Source of the DNA: Kluyvera georgiana ATCC 51603
Lineage (GTDB): Bacteria > Pseudomonadota > Gammaproteobacteria > Enterobacterales > Enterobacteriaceae
NCBI RefSeq assembly: GCF_001654985.1
Contig: NZ_LXEU01000078.1
Span: 62,001 to 126,000, forward strand
Length of the DNA stretch: 64,000 bases
Direction: 5' to 3'
Shown in pieces: positions 28,012 through 36,944 of the stretch. The stretch's first letter is position 1. Every line of letters starts with the position of its first letter. The notes beneath the pieces were generated by a model. The model searched no databases and was not told where the DNA came from. It saw only the letters and a list, made by a program, of their open reading frames with translations. The translations under genes were made by a program, and so were the position numbers.

Positions 28012-29244
28012 ATGAAAAAGAACACTATTGCCGCACTTGTCCTTACCACTCTGGCCGCGGGGCAGTTGATTAGCCTGCAGGCTCACGCGGCTACGCAGCT
28101 TAACGTCTGGGAAGACATAAAGAAATCCGCCGGAATTAAGGATGCTATCGCTGATTTCGAAAAACAGTATGACGTTAAGGTCAACGTGCAGGAGATGCCC
28201 TACGCGCAGCAGCTGGAAAAACTGCGCCTTGATGGCCCGGCAGGGATTGGCCCAGATGTTCTGGTTATTCCAAACGATCAGCTCGGTGGCGCGGTGGTTC
28301 AGGGGCTGCTGTCGCCGCTGAAGCTTGACCAGAAGCAAATTGATGAGTTTACCCCTGCATCGATTAACGCTTTTCGTATGGACAACGCTCTGTATGGTGT
28401 GCCGAAAGCGGTCGAAACGCTGGTGCTGATTTACAACAAAGATTTAATCGATAAGCCGCTGGCCAGCCTTCCGGAATGGTATGACTATTCGAAAACCCAG
28501 CGTGCGCAGAACAAATACGGGCTGCTCGCCAAGTTCGACCAGATTTACTACAGCTGGGGCGCGATTGGCCCGATGGGCGGCTATATCTTTGGCGATAACG
28601 GCAAAGGCGGCTACAACGCTGAGGATGTCGGTCTGAACAAGCCTGGCGCCGTGGAAGCGGTAACTTACCTGAAAAAATTCTATGCCGACGGCGTCTTCCC
28701 TGCGGGAATTATTGGCGACAACGGTCTGAACGCCATTGATTCGCTGTTCACTGAGAAGAAAGCGGCGGCGGTTATCAATGGGCCGTGGGCTTTCCAGCCG
28801 TATGAAGCCGCCGGCATCAACTACGGTGTGGCACCGCTACCAAATCTGCCGGACGGTAAACCGATGAGCTCCTTCCTTGGCGTGAAGGGCTACGTGGTGT
28901 CGACATGGAGTAAAGATAAGGAGATGGCGCAGAAGTTCATCGCGTTTATCAACCAGCCGCAGTATGTGAAAACGCGCTATATCGCGACGCGTGAGATCCC
29001 ACCGCAGAAGGCGATGATTGACGATCCGATTATCAAGAACGATGAGAAAGCCAGCGCCGTTGCGGTGCAGGCGGCGCGCGCGACGGCAATGCCGGGTATT
29101 CCGGAAATGGGCGAAGTGTGGGGGCCGGCCAACGCGGCGCTCGAGCTGAGCCTCACCGGTAAGCAAGAGCCGAAAGCGGCACTCGATAACGCCGAAAAAC
29201 AGGTCAAGATGCAGATCGAAGCCATGCAGGCGAGTAACCAGTAA
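28012..29244 (+). CDS. ganE: MalE-like periplasmic oligosaccharide-binding protein
   Basis: A 410-residue extracellular-type solute-binding protein (family 1). The signal peptide MKKNTIAALVLTTLAAG...AHA-ATQ occupies about residues 1-27. The mature part starts LNVWEDIKKSAGIKDAI and includes GPDVLVIPNDQLGG and AVINGPWAFQPYEAAGI, as in MalE. It is the periplasmic receptor for galacto-oligosaccharides from galactan. The ATG at 28012 follows GAGG. A long open extension upstream is promoter DNA. A hairpin after the stop may keep its level above that of the permease genes. Confidence 0.9.
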   Translation: MKKNTIAALVLTTLAAGQLISLQAHAATQLNVWEDIKKSAGIKDAIADFEKQYDVKVNVQEMPYAQQLEKLRLDGPAGIGPDVLVIPNDQLGGAVVQGLLSPLKLDQKQIDEFTPASINAFRMDNALYGVPKAVETLVLIYNKDLIDKPLASLPEWYDYSKTQRAQNKYGLLAKFDQIYYSWGAIGPMGGYIFGDNGKGGYNAEDVGLNKPGAVEAVTYLKKFYADGVFPAGIIGDNGLNAIDSLFTEKKAAAVINGPWAFQPYEAAGINYGVAPLPNLPDGKPMSSFLGVKGYVVSTWSKDKEMAQKFIAFINQPQYVKTRYIATREIPPQKAMIDDPIIKNDEKASAVAVQAARATAMPGIPEMGEVWGPANAALELSLTGKQEPKAALDNAEKQVKMQIEAMQASNQ

Positions 29245-29259
29245 GCGCTGACGTCACGG

Positions 29260-29283
29260 ACGGGAGGGGGACCTCCCGTTTTA
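29260..29283 (+). terminator. Intercistronic hairpin after ganE
   Basis: The stem ACGGGAGG / CCTCCCGT (29260-29267 with 29272-29279) is followed by TTTT, inside the operon. It probably acts as an attenuator or 3'-end stabiliser, so the binding protein is made in excess over GanF/GanG. Confidence 0.65.
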
Positions 29284-29297
29284 AGAAGGAGCCGTGT

Positions 29298-30605
29298 GTG
29301 ATTATCAATCCAAGCGAAAATGTAAACAGAGCGCAGGGGGCTGGTCGCCATGCGTGGTGCGGCCTGCTGTTGGCCATTGTGCCTGGCTTTGGCCAGTTCT
29401 ATCACCGCCAGTGGCTAAAGGGACTTATCTTCCTGGTGCTGCTCAGCAGCTTTATGGGCGTGTTTTATGACTTCCTGCGCGAAGGGCTGTGGGGGCTATA
29501 CACGCTGGGAGAAGAGGTCCCGCGCGATAACTCTATTTTCCTGTTAGCGGAAGGGATTATCAGCGTGCTGATTGTCGCCTTTGGCGCTACCGTTTATTAC
29601 CTTTCCCTTCGTGATGCGTGGGTGAACGGTAAGAAGCGTGACGATGGCCAGCAACTGAACAGCGTGCGCAAGCAGTACCAGATGCTGCTGAGCGATGGCT
29701 TCCCCTATTTAATGATCACCCCAGGCTTCATCCTGCTGGTGTTCGTGGTGATTTTTCCAATCCTGTTTGGTTTCGCCATCGCTTTTACCAACTATAACCT
29801 TTACCACACGCCGCCTGCGAAGCTGGTGGATTGGGTAGGGCTTAAGAACTTCGTTAATATTTTCACGCTGTCCATCTGGCGCTCGACCTTTTTCGACGTG
29901 CTGCAGTGGACGGTGGTCTGGACGCTGCTTGCCACCACGCTGCAATGTACCGTGGGCGTACTGCTGGCAATTCTGGTAAACCAGAAGGATCTGCGCTTTA
30001 AGCCGCTTATCCGTACCATCTTTATTCTGCCGTGGGCGGTGCCGGGCTTTGTCACCATTCTGGTGTTCGCCGGGATGTTTAACGACTCTTTCGGCGTGAT
30101 TAACAACGCGATTCTGTCTTTCTTCGGCATCAGCCCAAAAGCGTGGATGACCGACCCGTTCTGGACCAAGACTGCGCTGATTATGATGCAGACCTGGCTT
30201 GGCTTCCCGTTTGTGTTTGCCATGACCACGGGGGTATTGCAGGCGATTCCTGACGATCTCTACGAGGCGGCGACGATGGACGGTGCCAGCACCACCACCA
30301 AACTGCGGACGATCACGCTGCCGCTGGTGCTCTACTCGATTGCGCCAATCATCATCACGCAATACACCTTCAACTTTAACAACTTCAACATCATCTACCT
30401 GTTTAACAACGGTGGGCCGGCGGTAGCCGGGTCGAACGCGGGCGGTACGGATATTCTGGTGTCGTGGATCTATAAGCTGACCATGTCCTCTTCCCAGTAT
30501 GCCATTGCGGCAACTATTACCATTCTGCTGTCGATTTTTGTCGTCGGTCTGGCGTTGTGGCAGTTCCGCGCCACGAAATCCTTCAAAAACGACGATATGG
30601 CGTAA
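29298..30605 (+). CDS. ganF: MalF-like ABC sugar permease
   Basis: A 435-residue inner-membrane permease. An N-terminal extension with about two to three membrane segments precedes the usual six-helix core. The EAA loop reads YEAATMDGASTTTKLRTITLP, which contacts the ATPase. It is shorter than MalF (514) because the large periplasmic loop is small. The GTG start at 29298 lies 6 nt after AAGGAG. ganG follows 9 nt after its stop. Confidence 0.88.
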   Translation: MIINPSENVNRAQGAGRHAWCGLLLAIVPGFGQFYHRQWLKGLIFLVLLSSFMGVFYDFLREGLWGLYTLGEEVPRDNSIFLLAEGIISVLIVAFGATVYYLSLRDAWVNGKKRDDGQQLNSVRKQYQMLLSDGFPYLMITPGFILLVFVVIFPILFGFAIAFTNYNLYHTPPAKLVDWVGLKNFVNIFTLSIWRSTFFDVLQWTVVWTLLATTLQCTVGVLLAILVNQKDLRFKPLIRTIFILPWAVPGFVTILVFAGMFNDSFGVINNAILSFFGISPKAWMTDPFWTKTALIMMQTWLGFPFVFAMTTGVLQAIPDDLYEAATMDGASTTTKLRTITLPLVLYSIAPIIITQYTFNFNNFNIIYLFNNGGPAVAGSNAGGTDILVSWIYKLTMSSSQYAIAATITILLSIFVVGLALWQFRATKSFKNDDMA

Positions 30606-30614
30606 GGGAATCAC

Positions 30615-31466
30615 ATGGCTAAATCACAAAGTATTAAACGTGAAAAATGGGTGCGACTGTCGCTCTCCTGGCTGGTTATCGTGCTGGTTTCCACCATCAT
30701 TATTTACCCGCTGATCTGGACTATTGGCGCGTCGCTCAACGCCGGGAACAGCCTGTTGAGCACCTCTATTATTCCGGAGAATCTGTCGTTCCAGCATTAC
30801 GTGGATCTGTTTAACGGCCAGGTGAACTATATGACCTGGTACTGGAACTCGATGAAAATCAGCTTCCTGACCATGGTGCTGACGCTGATCAGTGTCAGCT
30901 TCACCGCCTATGCGTTCTCGCGCTTTCGCTTTAAAGGGCGACAGAACGGGCTAATGCTGTTTTTACTGCTGCAGATGATCCCGCAGTTCTCCGCGCTGAT
31001 TGCCATTTTCGTGCTCTCTCAGCTGCTGGGGCTGATTAACAGCCACTTCGCGCTGGTGCTGATCTACGTGGCGGGGATGATCCCGATGAATACCTATCTG
31101 ATGAAAGGCTATCTCGATGCGATCCCCAAAGATCTTGATGAGTCCGCGCGTATGGACGGAGCGAGTAACTTCCGCATTTTCATCGAGATAATCATGCCGC
31201 TGTCGAAGCCGATTGTGGCGGTGGTGGCGCTGTTCTCCTTCACCGGCCCGCTGGGGGATTTCATTCTCTCCAGCACCATCCTACGTACGCCGGATAAATA
31301 CACGCTGCCTATCGGGTTGTACAACCTGGTAGCGCAAAAAATGGGCGCCAGTTACACCACCTACGCGGCAGGAGCCGTATTGATTGCCGTACCGGTGGCG
31401 ATTCTCTATCTGGCATTACAGAAATACTTCGTGTCCGGCCTGACCTCCGGCAGCACCAAAGGATAA
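30615..31466 (+). CDS. ganG: MalG-like ABC sugar permease
   Basis: A 283-residue permease partner of GanF with six membrane segments. Its EAA loop reads DESARMDGASNFRIFIEIIMP. The C-terminus ends LTSGSTKG, close to MalG. It starts 9 nt after ganF and is followed within 4 nt by the endogalactanase gene, indicating one operon. Confidence 0.9.
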   Translation: MAKSQSIKREKWVRLSLSWLVIVLVSTIIIYPLIWTIGASLNAGNSLLSTSIIPENLSFQHYVDLFNGQVNYMTWYWNSMKISFLTMVLTLISVSFTAYAFSRFRFKGRQNGLMLFLLLQMIPQFSALIAIFVLSQLLGLINSHFALVLIYVAGMIPMNTYLMKGYLDAIPKDLDESARMDGASNFRIFIEIIMPLSKPIVAVVALFSFTGPLGDFILSSTILRTPDKYTLPIGLYNLVAQKMGASYTTYAAGAVLIAVPVAILYLALQKYFVSGLTSGSTKG

Positions 31467-31470
31467 CCAC

Positions 31471-32673
31471 ATGAAAAGATTTGCACCCGCTCTGCTTGCT
31501 GTTTGTCTCTCCTGTTGTTTTTCCGCCTCTTCGCTGGCGGCCGAGACGCTGCAAACAAAGCCGTTTAACGCCATGCCGGCGGACTTTATTAAAGGCGCGG
31601 ATATTTCGACCCTGCTGGATGCCGAGAAGCACGGCGCCCGTTTCTACAACGAACAAAATCAGCCGCAGGACGCGCTGGCCATTCTTAAAGCCAACGGCGT
31701 GAACTACGTTCGTCTGCGCCTGTGGGTTGACCCGAAAGATGCCGACGGCAACGCGTATGGCGGTGGTGATAACGATCTCGCCAGTACGCTGGCGCTGGCG
31801 AAGCGAGCAAAAGCGCAGGGTATGAAGCTGCTGCTGGACTTCCACTACAGTGATTTCTGGACCGATCCTGGCAAGCAGTACAAACCAAAAGCCTGGGAAA
31901 AGATGGACTACCCGCAGCTGAAAACCGAGATTCACAACTATACCCGCGACACTATTGCCCGCTTCAAAAAAGAGGGCGTGCTGCCGGATATGGTGCAGAT
32001 TGGAAACGAAATTAACGGCGGTATTCTCTGGCCGGAAGGCAAAAGCTGGGGGCAGGGCGGCGGCGAATTTGACCGTTTAGCCGGCCTGCTGAATGCGGCG
32101 ATTTCCGGGCTTAAAGAGAATCTGAAGGATGGCGAGCAGGTTAAAATTATGCTCCACCTGGCTGAAGGCACTAAAAACGACACTTTCCGCTGGTGGTTTG
32201 ATGAAATCAGCAAACGCAACGTGCCGTATGACGTGATTGGCCTGTCGATGTATACCTACTGGAATGGCCCTATCAGCGCACTGAAGGCCAACATGGATGA
32301 CATCAGCAAACGCTACAACAAAGATGTCATCGTGGTCGAAGCCGCCTACGGCTATACCCTGGAGAACTGCGATAACGCGGAAAACAGCTTCCAGGCGAAA
32401 GAAGAGAAAGACGGTGGTTATCCGGGCACGGTTCAGGGGCAATATAACTATATTCATGACTTGATGCAGGCCATTATTGATGTTCCCGATAATCGAGGCA
32501 AAGGCATTTTTTATTGGGAGCCAACCTGGATTGCCGTTCCGGGAAATACCTGGGCTACAAAAGCGGGCATGAAATATATCCATGATGAATGGAAAGAAGG
32601 TAATGCGCGCGAAAATCAGGCGCTATTTGACTGTAAAGGGAAAGTCTTGCCGTCGGTAAAAGTATTTAATTAA
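31471..32673 (+). CDS. ganA: Arabinogalactan endo-beta-1,4-galactanase (GH53)
   Basis: A 400-residue secreted glycosidase. The signal peptide (about 1-24, ending SLA-AET) precedes a GH53 TIM barrel beginning FIKGADISTLLDAE. The proton donor Glu is in QIGNEINGG and the nucleophile Glu in VVEAAYGYT, the classical GH53 pair. Related motifs are YVRLRLWVDP and LDFHYSDFW. It cuts beta-1,4-galactan side chains of pectin into oligomers in the periplasm. No anchor is seen. It sits between the permease genes and the GH42 gene. Confidence 0.93.
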   Translation: MKRFAPALLAVCLSCCFSASSLAAETLQTKPFNAMPADFIKGADISTLLDAEKHGARFYNEQNQPQDALAILKANGVNYVRLRLWVDPKDADGNAYGGGDNDLASTLALAKRAKAQGMKLLLDFHYSDFWTDPGKQYKPKAWEKMDYPQLKTEIHNYTRDTIARFKKEGVLPDMVQIGNEINGGILWPEGKSWGQGGGEFDRLAGLLNAAISGLKENLKDGEQVKIMLHLAEGTKNDTFRWWFDEISKRNVPYDVIGLSMYTYWNGPISALKANMDDISKRYNKDVIVVEAAYGYTLENCDNAENSFQAKEEKDGGYPGTVQGQYNYIHDLMQAIIDVPDNRGKGIFYWEPTWIAVPGNTWATKAGMKYIHDEWKEGNARENQALFDCKGKVLPSVKVFN

Positions 32674-32701
32674 TTTGAACACTCTTTTTCAGGATTTTAT
32701 T

Positions 32702-34759
32702 ATGAAAAAATTTCCGCCTTTGAGCCCGAAGGTTAATACGCTATTGCATGGTGCAGATTATAACCCGGAGCAATGGGAGAATTATCCCGGTATTATCGAC
32801 CAGGATATTACGATGATGCAGCAGGCAAACTGTAATGTCATGTCGGTGGGGATATTTAGCTGGGCCAAACTTGAGCCGCAAGAAGGCGTATTTGATTTCG
32901 CCTGGCTGGATAATGTTATTGATAAACTGTATGCCGCCGGGATACATGTTTTTTTAGCCACCCCAAGCGGCGCGCGTCCGGCGTGGATGTCAAAAGCCTA
33001 TCCGGAAGTGTTGCGCGTGGGGCGTGACCGGGTGCCGGCGCTGCACGGCGGTCGCCATAATCACTGTATGACCTCGCCGGTTTACCGCGAGAAGACGCTG
33101 AAAATCAATACGCTGCTGGCGGAACGCTATTCACAGCACCCGGCGGTGTTGGGCTGGCATATTTCCAATGAATACGGCGGCGAGTGCCACTGCCCGCGTT
33201 GTCAGGCTAAGTTTCGCGACTGGCTGAAGGCGCGTTATAAGACGCTCGATAATCTGAACCACGCCTGGTGGAGCACCTTCTGGAGCCACACCTATACCGA
33301 CTGGGAACAGATTGAATCACCGTCGCCGCAGGGGGAAGTGTCTATCCATGGCCTGAACCTCGACTGGCGACGTTTTAACACCGCGCAGGTGACTGAATTT
33401 TGTCGTCATGAAATTGCGCCATTAAAGGCGGTGAACCCGGACCTGCCGGTGACCACCAACTTTATGGAGTATTTCTACGATTACGATTATTCGCAGCTCG
33501 CCGAGCCGCTGGACTTCATCTCCTGGGATAGCTATCCAATGTGGCATCGCGATAAAGACGAGACCACGCTCGCCTGCTATACCGCGATGTACCACGATAT
33601 GATGCGTACACTGAAGGGCGGCAAACCGTTCGTGCTGATGGAATCCACGCCGAGTGTGACCAACTGGCAGCCGACCAGCAAGCTGAAGAAACCGGGTATG
33701 CACATCCTCTCTTCGCTACAGGCGGTAGCCCACGGCGCGGATTCCGTGCAGTACTTCCAGTGGCGTAAGAGCCGTGGTTCGGTGGAGAAATTCCACGGTG
33801 CGATTATCGATCATGTCGGGCATCTCGATACCCGCGTTGGCCGCGAGGTCACTCAGCTTGGTCATATCTTAAGACAGCTACCGGACGTTGTCGGCTGTCG
33901 CACTGATGCGAAGGTCGCCATCATCTTTGACCAGCAGAGCCGTTGGGCCATGGACGATGCGCAAGGGCCACGTAACAAAGGTATGGAGTATGAGCTGACG
34001 GTGAACGAACACTATCGTCCGTTCTGGGAGCAAGGGGTCGCCGTAGACGTGATTGACGCCGATGGCGATCTCAGCGCCTATCAGCTGGTGATTGCGCCAA
34101 TGCTGTATATGGTGCGCGATGGTTTTGCCGAGCGCGCCGAAGCCTTTGTCGCTAACGGCGGCCACCTGGTCACCACCTACTGGACGGGGATCGTCAATGA
34201 AAGCGATCTCTGCCACCTGGGCGGTTTCCCTGGCCCGCTGCGCAAGCTGTTAGGTATCTGGGCGGAAGAGATAGATTGCCTGGACGACGGCGAGCGTAAC
34301 CAGGTTCAGGGGCTGGCGGGGAACATGGTTGGACTGCAGGGGCCTTACCAGGTGCGCCATCTGTGTGAACTGATTCACCCTGAAACCGCGCAGACGCTGG
34401 CGGCGTATCGTGATGATTTCTATGCGGGGCGCCCGGCCGTGACCGTCAATAGCGTCGGTAAGGGCAAGGCGTGGCATATTGCTTCGCGCAACGATCTGGC
34501 GTTCCAGCGAGATTTCTTCACCTCGTTAATGGATGAGCTGGCGCTGCCGCGAGCGGTTGCCAGCATCTTTCCACCTGGGGTGGTGGCTACCGCGCGTACC
34601 GATGGCGAAAGCGCCTTTGTCTTTGTGCAGAACTTTACCGCGCAGACGCAGACAGTTACCTTGCCGGATGGCTATGAACATGCCGCGACAGGCGCTGATG
34701 CCAGCGGTCAGCTGGTGCTGAAACCCTGGGACTGCCGTATCGTTCGCCGTAAAGCATAA
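32702..34759 (+). CDS. ganB: Beta-galactosidase, glycoside hydrolase family 42
   Basis: A 685-residue cytoplasmic enzyme without a signal peptide. GH42 features in order: N-terminal barrel GADYNPEQW, acid/base Glu in HISNEYGGEC, nucleophile Glu in VLMESTPSVTNWQ, then trimerisation and beta-domains. A zinc-type Cys cluster (HNHCMTS, ECHCPRC) is present. It would release galactose from imported galacto-oligosaccharides. The ATG at 32702 with AGGA 7 nt upstream is preferred to an upstream TTG. Confidence 0.93.
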   Translation: MKKFPPLSPKVNTLLHGADYNPEQWENYPGIIDQDITMMQQANCNVMSVGIFSWAKLEPQEGVFDFAWLDNVIDKLYAAGIHVFLATPSGARPAWMSKAYPEVLRVGRDRVPALHGGRHNHCMTSPVYREKTLKINTLLAERYSQHPAVLGWHISNEYGGECHCPRCQAKFRDWLKARYKTLDNLNHAWWSTFWSHTYTDWEQIESPSPQGEVSIHGLNLDWRRFNTAQVTEFCRHEIAPLKAVNPDLPVTTNFMEYFYDYDYSQLAEPLDFISWDSYPMWHRDKDETTLACYTAMYHDMMRTLKGGKPFVLMESTPSVTNWQPTSKLKKPGMHILSSLQAVAHGADSVQYFQWRKSRGSVEKFHGAIIDHVGHLDTRVGREVTQLGHILRQLPDVVGCRTDAKVAIIFDQQSRWAMDDAQGPRNKGMEYELTVNEHYRPFWEQGVAVDVIDADGDLSAYQLVIAPMLYMVRDGFAERAEAFVANGGHLVTTYWTGIVNESDLCHLGGFPGPLRKLLGIWAEEIDCLDDGERNQVQGLAGNMVGLQGPYQVRHLCELIHPETAQTLAAYRDDFYAGRPAVTVNSVGKGKAWHIASRNDLAFQRDFFTSLMDELALPRAVASIFPPGVVATARTDGESAFVFVQNFTAQTQTVTLPDGYEHAATGADASGQLVLKPWDCRIVRRKA

Positions 34760-34773
34760 TCCGCTGCAATCCC

Positions 34774-34801
34774 AAGCCTGCTCATCAGAGCAGGCTTTTT
34801 T
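34774..34801 (+). terminator. Terminator after ganB
   Basis: The 10-bp perfect stem AAGCCTGCTC / GAGCAGGCTT is followed by T-run. It separates ganB from the EIIB gene, which may therefore be read through only partly. Confidence 0.85.
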
Positions 34802-34828
34802 ACCTCTGTAGATAATCAAGGAGCGTCG

Positions 34829-35146
34829 ATGATGGTCAGTCTTAAATCCTTCCTGCACTACTTCTCCCAGCCTAAACCGTCGGTGCCATTAAGCGCCAAT
34901 GAGCAACAGCAAATTCAGCGTCTGATTAGCGCATTTGGTGGTCAGAATAATATTGAAAATGTTGATGCCTGTATTACGCGATTGCGCGTCACGGTTAAGG
35001 ACCTGTCTGTCGTGGATTCTCAGGCGTTGCAGAATGAAGGTGCGCTGGGGGTTATTATTCTTGGGCAGCAGGTTCACGCTATTTTTGGCAAGCAATCTGA
35101 TGCGCTGCGTAAGTTGTTAGATGAACACTTTGCGGGTAATAAATAA
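34829..35146 (+). CDS. Stand-alone PTS EIIB domain, glucose family
   Basis: A 105-residue protein consisting of one EIIB domain of the glucose/sucrose type. The phospho-accepting Cys is in NVDACITRLRVTVKD, followed by GALGVIILGQQVHAIFG. No EIIC or EIIA partner is encoded in the window, and galactan uptake here is by an ABC importer, so it cannot be a transporter on its own. A signalling role or partnership with an EIIC encoded elsewhere is possible. AAGGAG lies 5 nt before the ATG at 34829, and a second ATG follows immediately. Confidence 0.85.
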   Translation: MMVSLKSFLHYFSQPKPSVPLSANEQQQIQRLISAFGGQNNIENVDACITRLRVTVKDLSVVDSQALQNEGALGVIILGQQVHAIFGKQSDALRKLLDEHFAGNK

Positions 35147-35157
35147 ATTAGTATGTT

Positions 35158-35200
35158 GCCATCTGGAAATTTTTCACGGTTCTTCCAGATGGCGCTTCGT
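35158..35200 (+). terminator. Terminator after the EIIB gene
   Basis: The 11-bp stem GCCATCTGGAA / TTCCAGATGGC (35158-35168 with 35183-35193) is followed by a T-rich stretch. Confidence 0.7.
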
Positions 35201-35225
35201 TTATTTGGGAAATAATGGCTTTATA

Positions 35226-35257
35226 TGAAAACCCTGATTTGATATCGGGGTTTTATA
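35226..35257. terminator. Bidirectional hairpin between EIIB gene and ganL
   Basis: AAACCCTGAT / ATCGGGGTTT, with A-run on the left and T-run on the right. It can end transcripts from both sides. Confidence 0.65.
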
Positions 35258-35409
35258 TTATTGGTGCGATAAAAAAAGAGGATAACCTAATAATAGCATT
35301 ATCCCCAAGGCCAGATGATAGAAACAATAATGGAGTGGCAAATATAAAATTGGCGCAAATAACAAAAGATAGAATTAGGGCAAAACAATGATTCAGTCAG
35401 GTTAACGTA

Positions 35410-36675
35410 TTACCACCAGGCTTCCACCTGCACGCCGAAGTTCCAGGTATCGCTGGCGGTGCCGTCGTTAAAGGCATTGCCCTGTTCGGAATCATTCAGG
35501 TAAGAGGCAAAGACGCGCAGCTCCGGACGAGACATAAAGTCAGGGCCATCTGCCAGGCCTAACGCGATGGTGTATTTCTCGCCGCTCTGCTTATAGTGGC
35601 TGCCGTTGGTGTAGGAGTCTTTCTGGTAGAAGCCACCCACTTCGCCGATTAAACGCACATATTCGGTGAACTGATACTGCGCGCGGCCAACCAGCGAGAC
35701 CAGACGCGATTTATCGGTGTACTCGGTGGTGTTATCCGCCGAACCGTAGGTCAGCACGTGGTTGAGAGAGAACTTGTCGGTAATTGGAATCAGACCGGTG
35801 TTGATAACACGGTAGCCGGTGGCATCGTTGACGTAGTTCCACATGTCGTACCAACCACCGCCCTGAGAGACCATGTTCTGTGCCAGACCTTTGTTGGCAT
35901 ACTGCAGCACCAGCTTGTTATAGCCGCCAAACATATCCTGGCTAATTTCGCCGGTCAGCATCACGCCGTTATCGGCATCATAAAGGCCACCATAATCTTT
36001 CTGTTTGTCGGTTGGGTTCGGCATGGCGTAGTCAATACCGAATTCGGTCCAGGCGCCGCTCCACGGTTTCCAGCCCGCATAGCGAAGGTCAATGTAGTTG
36101 ATGTTGACGTCGTTATCGCCGTCAACGCGATAGTCGACATCGTTGGCATCGCCGCGGATCCAGGCCAGTGACACTGCGCCTGGGCCAACGGTGTAGTTTT
36201 CGATCCCGGCACCGGAGCCGGAAATATTCCAGTATTTGGTATCGATGATGTGCAGGTCGTGGCGTTGGTAATAGCGTTTCCCACCCCAGATAACCGCATT
36301 CGGATCGCCCGGGATAAGCCCTTTAATCTGTAGGTTTAATTGACGCAGACCAAACTGTGCATCGTCGCCGAAGGTGGTTTCGTTATCGTTTGAACCGTCG
36401 GAAACCATGCTGACCATTGAGTCCAGGTAGAAACTGACATCGTTTTTCTTATACACCTCAGAACCCAATTCAAGTTCACCGTAGGTGTCGGCTTCGTTTC
36501 CCAAACGGCCGAGTTTGTTTTTTTGCCATTCCTGCATTCCGCCATCGCCAGAAACGCCTACGCCGGAGCGGAGGTAGCCATGGAAATCAATAGGAACTGA
36601 CGTTGCCGCCAGCAGAGAAGATGAAGTCAGCGCAGTAGCTAACGCAATTGAAAGCGTGCGTAGGGTTGTTTTCAT
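35410..36675 (-). CDS. ganL: LamB-family outer-membrane porin for galacto-oligosaccharides
   Basis: A 421-residue maltoporin-like protein. The signal peptide MKTTLRTLSIALATALTSSS...LLA precedes the first strand IDFHGYLRSGVG. It ends NFGVQVEAWW, the aromatic C-terminus expected for BamA-dependent insertion. It should admit galactan fragments to or from the periplasm, as GanL does in Dickeya. The ATG at 36675 follows GAGGA. It is divergent from the regulator gene and separate from the ganEFGAB transcript. Confidence 0.9.
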   Translation of the reverse strand: MKTTLRTLSIALATALTSSSLLAATSVPIDFHGYLRSGVGVSGDGGMQEWQKNKLGRLGNEADTYGELELGSEVYKKNDVSFYLDSMVSMVSDGSNDNETTFGDDAQFGLRQLNLQIKGLIPGDPNAVIWGGKRYYQRHDLHIIDTKYWNISGSGAGIENYTVGPGAVSLAWIRGDANDVDYRVDGDNDVNINYIDLRYAGWKPWSGAWTEFGIDYAMPNPTDKQKDYGGLYDADNGVMLTGEISQDMFGGYNKLVLQYANKGLAQNMVSQGGGWYDMWNYVNDATGYRVINTGLIPITDKFSLNHVLTYGSADNTTEYTDKSRLVSLVGRAQYQFTEYVRLIGEVGGFYQKDSYTNGSHYKQSGEKYTIALGLADGPDFMSRPELRVFASYLNDSEQGNAFNDGTASDTWNFGVQVEAWW

Positions 36676-36696
36676 TATTATCCTCGGTTTGTTTTG

Positions 36697-36723
36697 TATT
36701 ACGTTCACATAACGAGTGTAATA
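36697..36723. promoter_or_regulatory. Inverted repeat in the ganL promoter region
   Basis: TATTAC (36697-36702) and GTAATA (36718-36723) face each other across 15 bp, 22-48 bp before the ganL start. The same TATTAC motif recurs in the ganK-ganE region. It is a candidate operator. Confidence 0.4.
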
Positions 36724-36906
36724 AAATGCCTAAATGTAAAATATGGCAAACATTTGATTGTTGATATGTGACTAACTGCAAATAAATTAATCATTTTCTG
36801 TTCATTTTGTAAGGGGTTTCTTGTTGCATGAAAATGTGGGCGTGTATCTTTTTTATGTTATCGTATGTCATAAATCAGGTCGGTAGACGTTTTTTGGGAT
36901 GACCCC

Positions 36907-36927
36907 TGTTACAATCTAGCGATAACA
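36907..36927. promoter_or_regulatory. Candidate operator upstream of the LacI-type regulator
   Basis: TGTTACAAT and CGATAACA form an imperfect dyad (outer arms TGTTA / TAACA) ending 17 bp before the ganR start. One half, read on the other strand as TGTTATCG, resembles the TTGTTATC arm of the lac operator O1. It suggests autoregulation. Confidence 0.5.
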
Positions 36928-36944
36928 ACATAAGGAACCGGACG

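Noticed and set aside
32675-32701. Upstream TTG start for ganB
   Set aside because: The ATG at 32702 has the AGGA site at good spacing and begins at the conserved N-terminus.
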